64,000 nucleotides of DNA from Pseudomonadota bacterium (GTDB lineage Bacteria; Pseudomonadota; Gammaproteobacteria; Pseudomonadales; Oceanobacteraceae): NCBI GenBank assembly GCA_030145845.1, contig JAIXHJ010000018.1, positions 37,271 through 101,270 on the forward strand. Reading direction: 5' to 3'. The position numbers and the translations under genes were made by a program. Below, piece after piece: positions 1 to 9,310 of this stretch (the stretch's first letter is position 1; each line of letters starts with the position of its first letter). A model generated the notes under the pieces. That model was not told the origin of the DNA, made no database searches, and worked only from the letters and a program-made list of their open reading frames with translations.

Positions 1-876
1 TTGCTGGCCGCCGCTGCGGTGCCGTCGCTGGAAGGACAGCGCTGGCGGACACTGATCCGGAAATGCTTTAAACCCCGCCGCGATGACGGCCATGAAATCT
101 CACTGGTGGATGGCCGTCGGGTGCATCTGCGTACCGCACCGATGGCGAATGAGCCGGGGCAGCTTATCCTGCTGACCGACATGACGGAAACCCGTGCGCT
201 GCAGTCAAAGCTGAGTCAGCATGAGCGCCTGTCGTCGATGGGACGCATGGTGGCCTCCCTCGCTCATCAGATCTGTACACCGCTGGCAGCGGCCACGCTC
301 TACGCCGGTCACCTCGGCAATGAACAACTGACTGAAGAACACCGTATCCGCTTTGCCGGCAAACTGCAGGAGCGGCTGCGCCATCTGGAAAATCAGGTGC
401 GTGACATGCTGATTTTTGCCCGCGGTGAAGCGCCGCTGAATGATGAAGTCTCACTGGCTGAGCTGATGGCCGGGGTACAGGATGCCATGGAAGTGGCACT
501 GGCCAATCATCAGGCGAGTTGTGATATCCACAACGATATTCCGGCACGCAAAATTATCTGTAACCGCGACGCGCTGATCAGTTCGCTGATGAATCTGGTG
601 AATAACGCGCTGGAAGCATCAGCGTCGGCTGTTCATATCGATATTGATGTCAGCCTGACGGAAAGCGGTGCCATCCGTCTGCGGGTGATGGATAACGGTC
701 CGGGAATGACGGATCAGCAGAAACAGAAAATTATGGAGCCTTTTTATACCACCAAAGCCAACGGCACCGGTCTCGGGCTGGCGGTGGTACAGGCGGTTGC
801 CAGAGCCCACCGGGCAGAATTCAAATTAACTGACAGTCCTTCCGGCGGTGTGTCGGCGGAACTGATTCTGCCCTGA
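1..876 (+). CDS. fleS: Flagellar two-component sensor kinase FleS/FlrB (5' truncated)
   Basis: Histidine kinase that phosphorylates FleR to switch on the middle flagellar genes. The reading frame is open from the first base, so the N-terminus (probably a PAS-containing region) lies outside the window. Visible are the end of a PAS-like segment (about residues 1-65), the HisKA box with the phospho-accepting His (residue 89 of the visible part, in SLAHQICTPL), the N-box NLVNNALEAS, the G1 box DNGPGM and the G2 box GTGLGLAVV. The H-box reads HQICTP where HQIRTP is usual in FleS. No transmembrane segment is visible, as expected for this soluble kinase. It sits 22 bases upstream of fleR in one operon. 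Confidence 0.93.
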   Translation: MLAAAAVPSLEGQRWRTLIRKCFKPRRDDGHEISLVDGRRVHLRTAPMANEPGQLILLTDMTETRALQSKLSQHERLSSMGRMVASLAHQICTPLAAATLYAGHLGNEQLTEEHRIRFAGKLQERLRHLENQVRDMLIFARGEAPLNDEVSLAELMAGVQDAMEVALANHQASCDIHNDIPARKIICNRDALISSLMNLVNNALEASASAVHIDIDVSLTESGAIRLRVMDNGPGMTDQQKQKIMEPFYTTKANGTGLGLAVVQAVARAHRAEFKLTDSPSGGVSAELILP

Positions 877-898
877 GCAGATCAGCAAGGAGAACTTT

Positions 899-2263
899 AT
901 GCGATTACTGGTTGTTGAAGATGATCCGCGTCTGCGGGAAGCCATAGTGGATACCCTGATGCTGAAAGGGCACGAGGTATGTGAAGCGGCCAATGGTATT
1001 GATGCACTCGCCATTGTGCGTTCGCAGAACCTGGACCTGATGCTGTCGGATATTAATATGCCGGGCATGGATGGGCTGGAACTGCTGCAGACGGTCAAGG
1101 CGGAACATCCCTGGTTACCTGTGGTACTGATGACCGCTTATGGCGACGTCAGTCAGGCGGTAAAAGCCATGCAGCGTGGTGCCAATGATTACCTGATGAA
1201 ACCGTTCGAGCTGAAAGAACTGGAAGATCTGCTGCGACCCTTCAATACGACGGACGCTGCACCGGCGGATGAATCCGAACCTGTGTGCGAAGCACTGGCT
1301 TCACAGCAGTTATTTCAGCTGGCACAGCGGGTGGCGCAGACTGACTCCACCGTACTGATCAGCGGTGAAAGCGGTACCGGCAAAGAAGTGCTGGCGCGCT
1401 ATATTCATCAGAATTCTGACCGTCGTCATCAGCCTTTTATTGCCATTAACTGCGCGGCAATTCCGGAAAATATGCTGGAAGCCATGCTGTTCGGTTACGA
1501 AAAGGGAGCCTTTACCGGCGCCTATAATGCCATGCCGGGTAAATTCGAACAGGCCGATGGCGGAACGCTGCTGCTGGACGAAATTACTGAAATGGATATG
1601 GGCCTGCAGGCAAAACTGCTGCGGGTGTTGCAGGAACGTCAGGTGGAACGTCTGGGCGGAAAAAAAGTACTGGATCTGGATGTGCGGATTGTCGCCACCA
1701 CCAACCGTGAACTGGCTGACTACGTGGCGGAAGGCAAATTCCGTGAAGACCTATACTACCGTCTGAGTGTCTTCCCGCTGCAGTGGCTGCCGCTGCGCGA
1801 GCGTAAGGAAGATATTCTGCCGCTGGCGCGCCGGCTGCTGGCACACCACGCTGCGAAAATGAAACGGCCGTCACCGGCGCTGACCACGGAAGCGGCGCAG
1901 AAACTCTTGTCCCACCCCTGGCCGGGTAACGTCCGCGAACTGGATAACACCATGCAGCGCGCACTGATTATTCAGACCGGCCCGCAGCTGTTTGCGGCGG
2001 ATTTTATTCTGACACCAGTGCCTAAAAACCGGCAGATCGAACAGCCGGTGGCGGAAGTGGCTGTCAATGAAGTGACGGATAACGAAGGCGCGCTGGGTTC
2101 CGATCTTCGGCACCGTGAAGTGGAGCTGATTGTCCGTGCGCTGAAAGAAGAACCGAGCCGCAAGGAAGCGGCTGACCGGCTGGGCATCAGTCCGCGCACC
2201 CTGCGTTATAAAATGGCCAGGCTGCGGGATGACGGCATTGATGTGGAAGCCATGCTGGCCTGA
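899..2263 (+). CDS. fleR: Sigma-54-dependent flagellar response regulator FleR/FlrC
   Basis: NtrC-type activator that works with sigma-54 on class III flagellar promoters. The 454 residues contain a receiver domain (about 1-120, phospho-acceptor Asp51 in LSDINMP), an AAA+ domain with Walker A GESGTGKE (156-163) and the sigma-54 contact loop GAFTGA (203-208), and a Fis-type helix-turn-helix at the C-terminus (about 410-450). The start ATG follows AAGGAGAACTTT. Sigma-54 promoters likely to be its targets are visible before fliE, fliK, fliL and perhaps flhA. Family assignment rests on these motifs and on the fleS-fleR-fliE gene order. Confidence 0.96.
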   Translation: MRLLVVEDDPRLREAIVDTLMLKGHEVCEAANGIDALAIVRSQNLDLMLSDINMPGMDGLELLQTVKAEHPWLPVVLMTAYGDVSQAVKAMQRGANDYLMKPFELKELEDLLRPFNTTDAAPADESEPVCEALASQQLFQLAQRVAQTDSTVLISGESGTGKEVLARYIHQNSDRRHQPFIAINCAAIPENMLEAMLFGYEKGAFTGAYNAMPGKFEQADGGTLLLDEITEMDMGLQAKLLRVLQERQVERLGGKKVLDLDVRIVATTNRELADYVAEGKFREDLYYRLSVFPLQWLPLRERKEDILPLARRLLAHHAAKMKRPSPALTTEAAQKLLSHPWPGNVRELDNTMQRALIIQTGPQLFAADFILTPVPKNRQIEQPVAEVAVNEVTDNEGALGSDLRHREVELIVRALKEEPSRKEAADRLGISPRTLRYKMARLRDDGIDVEAMLA

Positions 2264-2277
2264 TCCGCAGCGTCAGG

Positions 2278-2314
2278 AAAATGCGCCCATGCCCAAGGCA
2301 TCGGCGCATTTTTT
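2278..2314 (+). terminator. Rho-independent terminator after fleR
   Basis: A 10-bp outer stem (2278-2287 with 2303-2312) encloses a second 5-bp stem ATGCC/GGCAT, followed by a T run to 2314. It separates fleSR from the fliE operon. Confidence 0.85.
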
Positions 2315-2335
2315 ATATCCGCACACAGCAACGAG

Positions 2336-2352
2336 TTGGCAAGCCAATTGCA
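2336..2352 (+). promoter_or_regulatory. Sigma-54 promoter of the fliE operon
   Basis: TTGGCAAGCCAATTGCA has the invariant GG (2338-2339) and GC (2350-2351) exactly 10 bases apart, as in the -24/-12 consensus TGGCACG-N4-TTGC. It lies 88 bases upstream of fliE and just after the fleR terminator, so the fliEFGHIJ block would start here under FleR/FleQ control. Confidence 0.85.
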
Positions 2353-2440
2353 GTGTCAGTAAACAAGACGTAAATAACCCCGGAAAGCGTCAATATTTCG
2401 TATAACCGCTTTCCGAACTTCAGCTGTTGAGGGAAAAGCC

Positions 2441-2839
2441 ATGGTCGATCGCGTTGATATTAATTCTGTACTTATGCAGATGCGTCAGGTGAAAAGCCAG
2501 CTGCGCAGCCAGCAGGAAATGAACGTGAATAATGTGGCGCCGAAAGCCGCGGTGGATGTGGTGCGCAGTGTCCGTCAGGAACAGACCGCCAGTGCCATTC
2601 AGGGCGATAACACGGTTCCTGATTTTCAGACCATGTTCAAAAATGCTGTCGACACCGTCAACGCCAACCAGAAATCAGCGTCAGAACTGGCGACCCGCTT
2701 TGAACAGGGAGACCCATCGGTGGATCTGCCGGAAGTCATGATCGCGCTGCAGAAATCCAGCGTGTCGTTTCAGGCGATGACCCAGGTCCGTAATAAACTG
2801 GTTGAAGCATATAAAGACGTCATGAATATGGGCGTCTGA
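2441..2839 (+). CDS. fliE: Flagellar hook-basal body protein FliE
   Basis: Small basal-body protein that joins the MS ring to the proximal rod. The 132 residues are a little longer than the usual 105-110; the extra length is near the N-terminus (about 25-60). The C-terminal half has the typical family pattern, PEVMIALQKSSVSFQAMTQV followed by RNKLVEAYKDVMNMGV. The ATG follows GAGGGAAAAGCC. First gene of fliEFGHIJ. Confidence 0.95.
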   Translation: MVDRVDINSVLMQMRQVKSQLRSQQEMNVNNVAPKAAVDVVRSVRQEQTASAIQGDNTVPDFQTMFKNAVDTVNANQKSASELATRFEQGDPSVDLPEVMIALQKSSVSFQAMTQVRNKLVEAYKDVMNMGV

Positions 2840-2852
2840 GCAGGTATAAGCC

Positions 2853-4550
2853 ATGGATAATGCACCAGCAGCCACAGCCAACCCAGCCGACGGCGAAGCG
2901 GACATCAGCAGCGGTTCCCAGCTGCCGGAAGAATCCGCTCATCCGGTTCTGGCGGGCTTCAACCGCCTCTCCATTGTCCGCCAGATCGGTGTTATCGCCG
3001 GTATTGCGCTGGTGATCGGGTTGGCAATCGCCATTCTTATCTGGTCCCGTGAACCCAGTTATAAACCGCTGATCACCCGTCTGCAGGATCACAACGCGCA
3101 GGAAATTATCGAAATTCTGCAGCGTGAAGGCATTCCGTTTGAAATTGAACCGGGTGCCCAGATCCTGATGGTGCAGGCCGGTGATCTGCACGAAGCACGG
3201 ATGAAACTGGCGGCTGCCAGCCTGATCGATGACAAAACCGTCGGTCTGGAAGTGCTGGATAAAGACAGCACACTGGGCACCAGTCAGTTTATTGAAAATG
3301 CCCGTTACCGCCGGGGACTGGAAGGTGAGCTGGCCCGCACGATTGCCAGCGTTAAATCGGTGCGCAATTCTCGAGTCCATCTGGCGCTGCCAAAGCAGTC
3401 CGTTTTTGTCCGCGATCAGCGCAAGCCGCGGGCGTCAGTGTTTGTTGAATTGTATGCCGGACAGAGTCTGTCACGCGATCAGGTGGAAGCGATTGTCAAT
3501 CTGGTGGCTTCCAGTGTGGCGGAAATGGATAAGGCTGACGTATCCGTGGTTGATCAGTTCGGTAACCTGCTGTCGCGGCCGGAAGAAGAAAGCCATGAGA
3601 TGCTGGCCAGCAAACAGCTGCAGTATACCGAGAAGGTTGAGTCGTCGATCACTCAGGCGGTGAATAACATTCTCAAGCCGGTACTGGGTGTCGATAATTA
3701 CAAGGCGGAAGTGTCTGCGGATGTCGACTTTACTGTGCAGGAGCAGAGTGAGGAGCTGTACAACCCGGATCTGATTGCGCTGCGCAGTGAGCAGCTGATC
3801 AATGAAGAAAATACCGATCAGGTCAATGGCGGTATTCCGGGTGCATTATCCAATCAGCCCCCGCCACCGGTCACGGCGCCGGAGAACGCGGCCAACGGTG
3901 GCGGCACCAATGGCGCCACCGGTAACCGCCGCTCCGAAGCGACGCGCAATTACGAGGTGGACCGCACCCTGAGCTATAAGCAGAGTCAGGTCGGTCGTCT
4001 GCGCCGTCTGACGGTGGCGGTGGTGGTCAATGACCGGGCGTCGCTGAACGCTGATGGTGAAACCGTCTACACTCCATGGGAAGAAGCCGATCTGCAGCGG
4101 CTGGAAATTCTGGTCAAGGATGCGGTTGGCTTCAACGCTGCCCGTGGCGACAGTGTGAATGTCATTAATTCACCCTTCATGGGCAAAGGTGAACTGGAAC
4201 TGGGTGATCCGGCGTTCTGGACGCAGCCCTGGTTCTGGGAAATCATGAAACAGATATTGGCCGGTCTGTTTATTCTGGTGCTGATTTTCGGCGTCATCCG
4301 GCCTACTATCAAAAGTATTGCAAACCGTGGCCGTGATGAAGCATCCGTTCTGCTGGATGAACTGGAGGATGCAGAAGCCGGTCTCGATGAAGATAAAGTT
4401 ACCCTGGCCGGTATGGATGAGTTCCTGCTGCCCGGGGCCTCAGAAAGTTTTGAACGTCAGCTGGATGCCCTGAAAGGCCTGATTGCCGAAGATCCGGCGC
4501 GGGTGGCCCAGTTGGTGATCAAATGGGTGAACGAAGATCATGGCAAATGA
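2853..4550 (+). CDS. fliF: Flagellar MS-ring protein FliF
   Basis: Inner-membrane ring protein on which the basal body and export gate are built. The 565 residues show an N-terminal transmembrane helix (about 45-65), periplasmic ring-building domains, a Gly/Asn/Pro-rich low-complexity linker (about 325-355), a second membrane helix (about 465-485) and a cytoplasmic C-terminus that binds FliG (the ending LVIKWVNEDHGK is typical). It overlaps the fliG start by 11 bases, which suggests coupled translation. Confidence 0.97.
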   Translation: MDNAPAATANPADGEADISSGSQLPEESAHPVLAGFNRLSIVRQIGVIAGIALVIGLAIAILIWSREPSYKPLITRLQDHNAQEIIEILQREGIPFEIEPGAQILMVQAGDLHEARMKLAAASLIDDKTVGLEVLDKDSTLGTSQFIENARYRRGLEGELARTIASVKSVRNSRVHLALPKQSVFVRDQRKPRASVFVELYAGQSLSRDQVEAIVNLVASSVAEMDKADVSVVDQFGNLLSRPEEESHEMLASKQLQYTEKVESSITQAVNNILKPVLGVDNYKAEVSADVDFTVQEQSEELYNPDLIALRSEQLINEENTDQVNGGIPGALSNQPPPPVTAPENAANGGGTNGATGNRRSEATRNYEVDRTLSYKQSQVGRLRRLTVAVVVNDRASLNADGETVYTPWEEADLQRLEILVKDAVGFNAARGDSVNVINSPFMGKGELELGDPAFWTQPWFWEIMKQILAGLFILVLIFGVIRPTIKSIANRGRDEASVLLDELEDAEAGLDEDKVTLAGMDEFLLPGASESFERQLDALKGLIAEDPARVAQLVIKWVNEDHGK

Positions 4551-5571
4551 AGACAACGAAAACGGCACCAATGAGCTGGCGAGACTGAGCCGGCTGGAGC
4601 GTTCTGCCATCCTGCTGATGAGCCTGGGTGAAAAAGACGCGGCTGAAATCCTGAAACACATGGGTCCGAAAGAGGTTCAGCGGGTGGGCACCGCCATGGC
4701 CACACTCAACAATGTGAACCAGACTCAGGTGGAAGGCGTGGTGGCCGAATTTCTCGAAGCCGTCAGCGGCCAGACCGGGATGGGACTGGGTTCGGATGCC
4801 TACATCCGTAATATGCTGACCCAGGCGCTGGGTAACGATAAAGCCGGCGCCCTGATTGACCGTATTCTGCTTGGTGGTAACACCACGGGGCTGGACTCAC
4901 TGAAATGGATGGAGCCACGCCAGGTGGCTGACCTGATCCGCCACGAACACCCACAGATTCAGGCGATCGTGGTGTCTTATCTCGACGCTGATCAGTCCGC
5001 CGAAATCCTCTCCAATTTTGATGAAAAAGTCCGTCTGGATATTGTTATGCGGGTTGCGGCGCTGGAAGCCGTTCAGCCGGCGGCCCTGCATGAACTGAAT
5101 GATATTCTGGAACGTCAGTTTTCCGGCAAAGCGGGGGCACAGACCACCACCATCGGCGGCGTCAAAGTGGCAGCCAATATCGTCAACTTCGTCGACAGCT
5201 CCATGGCTTCCGATCTGCTCGAACAGATCAAGGAAGTGGACGAAGATCTGGGCATTCAGATTCAGGACCTTATGTTCGTGTTCGACAACCTGGTGGATGT
5301 CGACGACCGCGGTATTCAGGCGCTGCTGCGCGAAGTCTCCACCGATCTGCTGGTGGTGGCCCTGAAAGGCGCCGATCCGTCGGTGCAGGAAAAGATTTTC
5401 AAAAACATGTCGAAACGGGCTGCCGAGCTGCTGCGTGATGACCTTGAAGCGAAAGGGCCGGTTAAGGTCAGCGAAGTGGAAACATCACAGAAAGAAATTC
5501 TTACCATTGCCCGCCGTCTGGCCGATGCCGGCGAGATTGTGCTGGGTGGTGGTGGTGAGGCCATGATGTAA
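4540..5571 (+). CDS. fliG: Flagellar motor switch protein FliG
   Basis: Rotor protein of the C-ring that contacts the stator (here MotCD) and generates torque. The 343-residue length is normal. The N-terminal part binds FliF (SRLERSAILLMSLGEKDAAE), the middle has the conserved RHEHPQIQA (EHPQ) motif, and the C-terminal domain carries the charged torque helix (VQEKIFKNMSKRAAELLRDD). The start lies inside the end of fliF. Confidence 0.97.
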   Translation: MANEDNENGTNELARLSRLERSAILLMSLGEKDAAEILKHMGPKEVQRVGTAMATLNNVNQTQVEGVVAEFLEAVSGQTGMGLGSDAYIRNMLTQALGNDKAGALIDRILLGGNTTGLDSLKWMEPRQVADLIRHEHPQIQAIVVSYLDADQSAEILSNFDEKVRLDIVMRVAALEAVQPAALHELNDILERQFSGKAGAQTTTIGGVKVAANIVNFVDSSMASDLLEQIKEVDEDLGIQIQDLMFVFDNLVDVDDRGIQALLREVSTDLLVVALKGADPSVQEKIFKNMSKRAAELLRDDLEAKGPVKVSEVETSQKEILTIARRLADAGEIVLGGGGEAMM

Positions 5572-5572
5572 C

Positions 5573-6631
5573 ATGACTGATTACCGTCAGAATCACCATT
5601 TTCAGCCATTGCATGAAGATGACGTCAAGGAAGAACTGAAACCCTGGCGGTTGCCGTTCTGGACGGAACCACCGGCCTGGCTGGTGGAAAAAAAAGACAA
5701 GGAGCAGCAGGAAGCGGCTGCCGCTGAGCAGGAAGACAACACAGAAGAAGAGCTGTCGCTGCCGACCGCGGAAGAGCTGGAGAATATCCGCCGTGAAGCC
5801 TACAACGATGGTCTGGAACAGGGCCTGATCGAAGGGCGTCAGCAGGGTCGTAAGGAAGGCTATGATGCCGGCCACAATGAAGGCTATGAAACGGCCTTCA
5901 GTCAGGGTGAAAAGGAAGGCCGTGAGCAGGGCTTCAGCAGCGGTCAGGAAGAAGGTCTGCGGCAGGGACAGGCAGACATTAACTTAACCGTCAAACGTCT
6001 GAAACGGATCATTGCGCGCCTGCAGGCCACGCTCACCGAGCGAGATCAGCAGCTGCCGGAAGTGCTGGCGGCACTGGTTGCCGGTATCTGTGGCCGGGTA
6101 CTCGGCGAAGAGCTGAAAGACGGTGCGGTGAATATTCATCAGTTTGTCCGCCGCGCGCTGGATGAGTTGCCCGCGGGGGAAAAAAACGCCCGCGTCTTTG
6201 TCGGACCGGAAGATGCCCAGCATCTGCGTAACAGCCTCGACTGCAGTGGTGATGAACTGCATTTCTCGGTTGATGAAAGCCTGCCGGCCGGCAGTTGCCG
6301 GGTGGAAAGTGAACACACACTGGTGGAATATTCATCCGCCGAATACCTGAATCAGATTCTCGAACGGGTACTGCCGCAGATGATGCATCAGGCAGCTTCC
6401 TATCCGGATGAGCAGGAACAGGTCGAATGGGACAGCGCCGACGAGGATGATGTCACCGTCGCGGCTGGTGCTGATGTAACGGCCGGAACCCCTGAAACCC
6501 CACAGACGGCAGCCCCTGAAAGTGGCGCCGACGAGTCCGGGTTAAGCGCTGCACCTGCGCCCGATATCCCTGCCGCCAGTGACGCCAGCAGAGGCGCTGC
6601 GACCGGGGAGGCCGGTCATGAGCCTGAGTGA
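5573..6631 (+). CDS. fliH: Flagellar export regulator FliH, with long C-terminal tail
   Basis: Binds and restrains the export ATPase FliI and brings it to the export gate. The 352 residues are longer than the usual 230-270. Residues about 80-130 carry a long run of GxxxG-type repeats ([18 protein letters not shown] and onward), the family hallmark. The conserved C-terminal domain (about 140-265) is followed by an 80-residue Ala/Pro/Asp/Glu-rich tail of low complexity (about 270-352) that overlaps the start of fliI. An acidic, Gln/Lys-rich stretch precedes the repeats. Confidence 0.93.
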   Translation: MTDYRQNHHFQPLHEDDVKEELKPWRLPFWTEPPAWLVEKKDKEQQEAAAAEQEDNTEEELSLPTAEELENIRREAYNDGLEQGLIEGRQQGRKEGYDAGHNEGYETAFSQGEKEGREQGFSSGQEEGLRQGQADINLTVKRLKRIIARLQATLTERDQQLPEVLAALVAGICGRVLGEELKDGAVNIHQFVRRALDELPAGEKNARVFVGPEDAQHLRNSLDCSGDELHFSVDESLPAGSCRVESEHTLVEYSSAEYLNQILERVLPQMMHQAASYPDEQEQVEWDSADEDDVTVAAGADVTAGTPETPQTAAPESGADESGLSAAPAPDIPAASDASRGAATGEAGHEPE

Positions 6632-7970
6632 GCGCTGGCTGGATCTCCTGCCACAGACAACCCCTTACCAGCCCCGGGTCGCCGGTACGTTAGTCCGTAT
6701 GGTCGGCCTGACGCTGGAAGCCGTCGGGCTGAATGTGCGTGTCGGTGACCGCTGCATGGTGGAACGCCGTCATGCGGAAGATATCGAAGCGGAAGTGGTG
6801 GGCTTCGATGAAAAGCGTATTTTCCTGATGCCGATCGAACAGGTCGATGGCCTGCGTCCCGGTGCCAGAGTCTGGCCGCTGACCGTCACTGCTGATGCAC
6901 CGGTGGGTTTTAATCTGCTGGGACGGGTGCTGGACGGTACCGGGCGACCATTGGATGGCCGTGGGCCACTATCCGGTGTGGAGCAGGGTAATTTGCAGGG
7001 CCGCACCATCAATCCTCTGCACCGCGCCCCGATCCGTGAACCACTGGATGTGGGGATCCGGGCCATTAACGCCATGCTCACCGTTGGCCGTGGCCAGCGT
7101 ATTGGTTTATTTGCCGGCTCAGGTGTCGGTAAAAGTGTGTTGCTGGGCATGATGACGCGCTTTACCAGCGCTGACGTGATTGTGGTCGGCCTGATTGGTG
7201 AGCGTGGCCGTGAGGTAAAGGAATTTATCGACGAAATTCTCGGTGAAGAAGGTCTGCAGCGCTCGGTCGTGGTGGCATCACCGGCGGATGATTCGCCGCT
7301 GATGCGTCTGCGTGCTGCACAGTACTGCACCTCGGTGGCGGAATATTTCCGCGATCAGGGACAGAACGTTCTGCTGCTGATGGACTCTCTCACGCGTTAT
7401 GCCCAGGCACAGCGTGAAATTGCCCTGGCGGTGGGGGAACCGCCGGCGACCAAGGGCTATCCGCCCTCGGTGTTCAACAAGCTGCCCAAGCTGGTGGAAC
7501 GTACCGGTAATGGTCCGGAAGGCGGTGGCTCGATTACGGCATTTTATACCGTGCTCAGTGAAGGCGATGATATGCAGGACCCGATTGCTGACGCCAGCCG
7601 GGCGATTCTCGATGGTCATATTGTGCTGTCGCGTAAACTGGCTGAAGAAGGGCATTATCCGGCCATTGATGTGGAAGCTTCAGTCAGCCGGGTCATGCCA
7701 CAGATTGTCGATGAAACCTGGTTGCGCAAAGCCCAGCTGTGTAAGCAGCTGATGGCTCATTACCGTCAGAATCAGGACCTGATTGCCGTCGGTGCCTACC
7801 AGTCAGGTAATGACCAGCTGCTGGATGTTGCCATTGAACGTATGCCGAGAATCAAAGCCATGCTGAAGCAGGCACTGAATGAAGGCTGTGATCTGAAAAG
7901 CAGCGAACAGGCGCTGAATGAGCTGTTCCCCACGCCGGCCAACGCCGGTAACGAAGGGCGGAAAAAATGA
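6618..7970 (+). CDS. fliI: Flagellum-specific ATPase FliI
   Basis: ATPase of the flagellar type III export apparatus, related to F1 beta. The start chosen is the ATG at 6618 ([13 protein letters not shown]), which has GGGGAGG six bases upstream; an in-frame ATG at 6579 lies inside fliH without a ribosome site. This gives 450 residues, the usual length. Walker A AGSGVGKS is at 166-173 and Walker B is [20 protein letters not shown]. It overlaps fliH by 14 bases and fliJ by 4. Confidence 0.96.
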   Translation: MSLSERWLDLLPQTTPYQPRVAGTLVRMVGLTLEAVGLNVRVGDRCMVERRHAEDIEAEVVGFDEKRIFLMPIEQVDGLRPGARVWPLTVTADAPVGFNLLGRVLDGTGRPLDGRGPLSGVEQGNLQGRTINPLHRAPIREPLDVGIRAINAMLTVGRGQRIGLFAGSGVGKSVLLGMMTRFTSADVIVVGLIGERGREVKEFIDEILGEEGLQRSVVVASPADDSPLMRLRAAQYCTSVAEYFRDQGQNVLLLMDSLTRYAQAQREIALAVGEPPATKGYPPSVFNKLPKLVERTGNGPEGGGSITAFYTVLSEGDDMQDPIADASRAILDGHIVLSRKLAEEGHYPAIDVEASVSRVMPQIVDETWLRKAQLCKQLMAHYRQNQDLIAVGAYQSGNDQLLDVAIERMPRIKAMLKQALNEGCDLKSSEQALNELFPTPANAGNEGRKK

Positions 7971-8434
7971 GGCGTCATCCGCGTGCTCAGCGTCTGCAGG
8001 TGGTGCTGGACCTGACCGAGCGGCAGGAGCAGGATGCACTGCGTGAATGGGGCACGCTGCAGCAGCAGCTGCTTCAGGAGCAGAATCAGCGTCAGCAGCT
8101 GGAAGTTTATACGCTTGAGTATCAGCAGCAGATATCGGCACCCAGGGATACCCCGGTCACGGCGGGCTCCGTGCATAATGCACTGGGCTTTATGGGACAG
8201 ATTGAAGCGGCACTGAAAAGCCAGAGTCAGAAAATCCGTCAGGTACAGGATAAAACGGATAAAGCCCGGGAAAGTTATCTGGTTCTGCGCGGCAAGGTAA
8301 AAGCCCTTACCGATCTTATTGATAAGCTTGAACAGGAGTTCATGCTTCAGGATGAAAAAAATGCCCAGAAACAGGCGGATGAGTGGGCAAACCGCGCCGC
8401 TTTCCGGTCACGTTCTTCCCGACATTCGTCGTAA
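7967..8434 (+). CDS. fliJ: Flagellar export chaperone FliJ
   Basis: Small coiled-coil protein that couples FliI to the export gate and recycles chaperones. The 155 residues are almost entirely charged helix rich in Gln, Glu, Arg and Lys ([20 protein letters not shown]), the usual FliJ pattern. ATGA overlap with fliI. It is the last flagellar gene before the second chemotaxis cluster. Confidence 0.9.
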   Translation: MRRHPRAQRLQVVLDLTERQEQDALREWGTLQQQLLQEQNQRQQLEVYTLEYQQQISAPRDTPVTAGSVHNALGFMGQIEAALKSQSQKIRQVQDKTDKARESYLVLRGKVKALTDLIDKLEQEFMLQDEKNAQKQADEWANRAAFRSRSSRHSS

Positions 8435-8628
8435 TATATTGTATTCCCTGTCTCAGGTTAAATTGTTAATTTATTGATTTAAACAACTATTTTTCTGCAC
8501 TTCTGCATTTCTCCTTCCGTTGATTATATAAATAACTATTAACTTAAATATTAATAGCTGGATACCGCTAGCAGGCCGGTGAAGTCAGGCTACTCTTAGG
8601 AAAAAGAACACCATAATAAGGGTCAGTT
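8435..8628. other. AT-rich intergenic junction between fliJ and the second che cluster
   Basis: These 194 bases are clearly more AT-rich than the flanking genes (particularly 8455-8565) and mark the boundary of the inserted chemotaxis cluster. TTGATT at about 8520 followed by TAAAT-type hexamers could be a sigma-70 promoter, but the spacing is not convincing. No sigma-54 or sigma-28 site and no terminator were found. Confidence 0.5.
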
Positions 8629-8928
8629 ATGACGGATGCGGTAACCATTCAATGCGGCGAGCGCCTCAGTATTGAGATGGTGGAGGAATTATTTTCCCGG
8701 GTGGAAGAATCACTGCACAACAGCGGTGATATTTGCCTGGCGGGAAATGATATCCAGTTCTGTGATACGGCCGGACTGCAGCTGATTCTGTCGCTGCAGA
8801 AAACCCTGACCAAGACCGGCGGAAGTATCTGCTGGCAGGGTGTCAGCCCGGTTCTGACTGAAACGGCTGCCTACCTTGGGCTGACCGGAGCCCTGAACCT
8901 TTCTGAATATTCTCAGCTTACTGATTAA
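8629..8928 (+). CDS. STAS-domain protein at head of the second chemotaxis cluster
   Basis: A 99-residue single STAS domain (anti-sigma-factor-antagonist/NTP-binding family). The conserved helix start reads CDTAGLQLI, so the usual phosphorylatable Ser of the D-S-S/A-G motif is Thr here. It lies 15 bases before cheY and opens the transcript of the F7-type cluster. The partner is not evident from sequence; it may act with the PP2C/HATPase protein at 17311 or simply tune the array. The related STAS protein at 16994 keeps Ser. Confidence 0.85.
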   Translation: MTDAVTIQCGERLSIEMVEELFSRVEESLHNSGDICLAGNDIQFCDTAGLQLILSLQKTLTKTGGSICWQGVSPVLTETAAYLGLTGALNLSEYSQLTD

Positions 8929-8943
8929 CAGGAGTTATCAATC

Positions 8944-9306
8944 ATGGCGAGCATTTTAGCTGTCGACGATTCTGCATCCATGCGCCAGATGGTGTCATTT
9001 ACCCTGCGCGGGGCCGGTCATGAAGTTCAGGAAGCTTCAGACGGTGTGGAAGCGCTGCGTCTGGCTAATGACAAAAAATACGATCTGGTTCTGTCCGACG
9101 TCAATATGCCGAATATGAATGGCATTGAACTGGTTAAGGAATTACGCGCTCTGGCCGATTATAAATTTGTACCGGTACTGATGCTGACCACGGAATCTGC
9201 CGGTGATATGAAAATGCAGGGCAAACAGGCCGGTGCCACAGGCTGGATTGTTAAACCCTTTAATCCTGACCAGTTACTGAGCACGATCAAGCGCGTGCTG
9301 GGGTAA
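8944..9306 (+). CDS. cheY: CheY-like response regulator (second chemotaxis cluster)
   Basis: Single receiver domain, 120 residues: acidic pair Asp8/Asp9, phospho-acceptor Asp52 (LSDVNMP), signalling Thr in MLTTE and Lys104 in VKPF. Its place directly upstream of cheA matches the CheY of Che2/F7 clusters rather than the motor CheY encoded at 31842, with which it shares only the general fold. Output is probably not the flagellar switch itself, but that is inference. Confidence 0.93.
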   Translation: MASILAVDDSASMRQMVSFTLRGAGHEVQEASDGVEALRLANDKKYDLVLSDVNMPNMNGIELVKELRALADYKFVPVLMLTTESAGDMKMQGKQAGATGWIVKPFNPDQLLSTIKRVLG

Positions 9307-9310
9307 GTGT

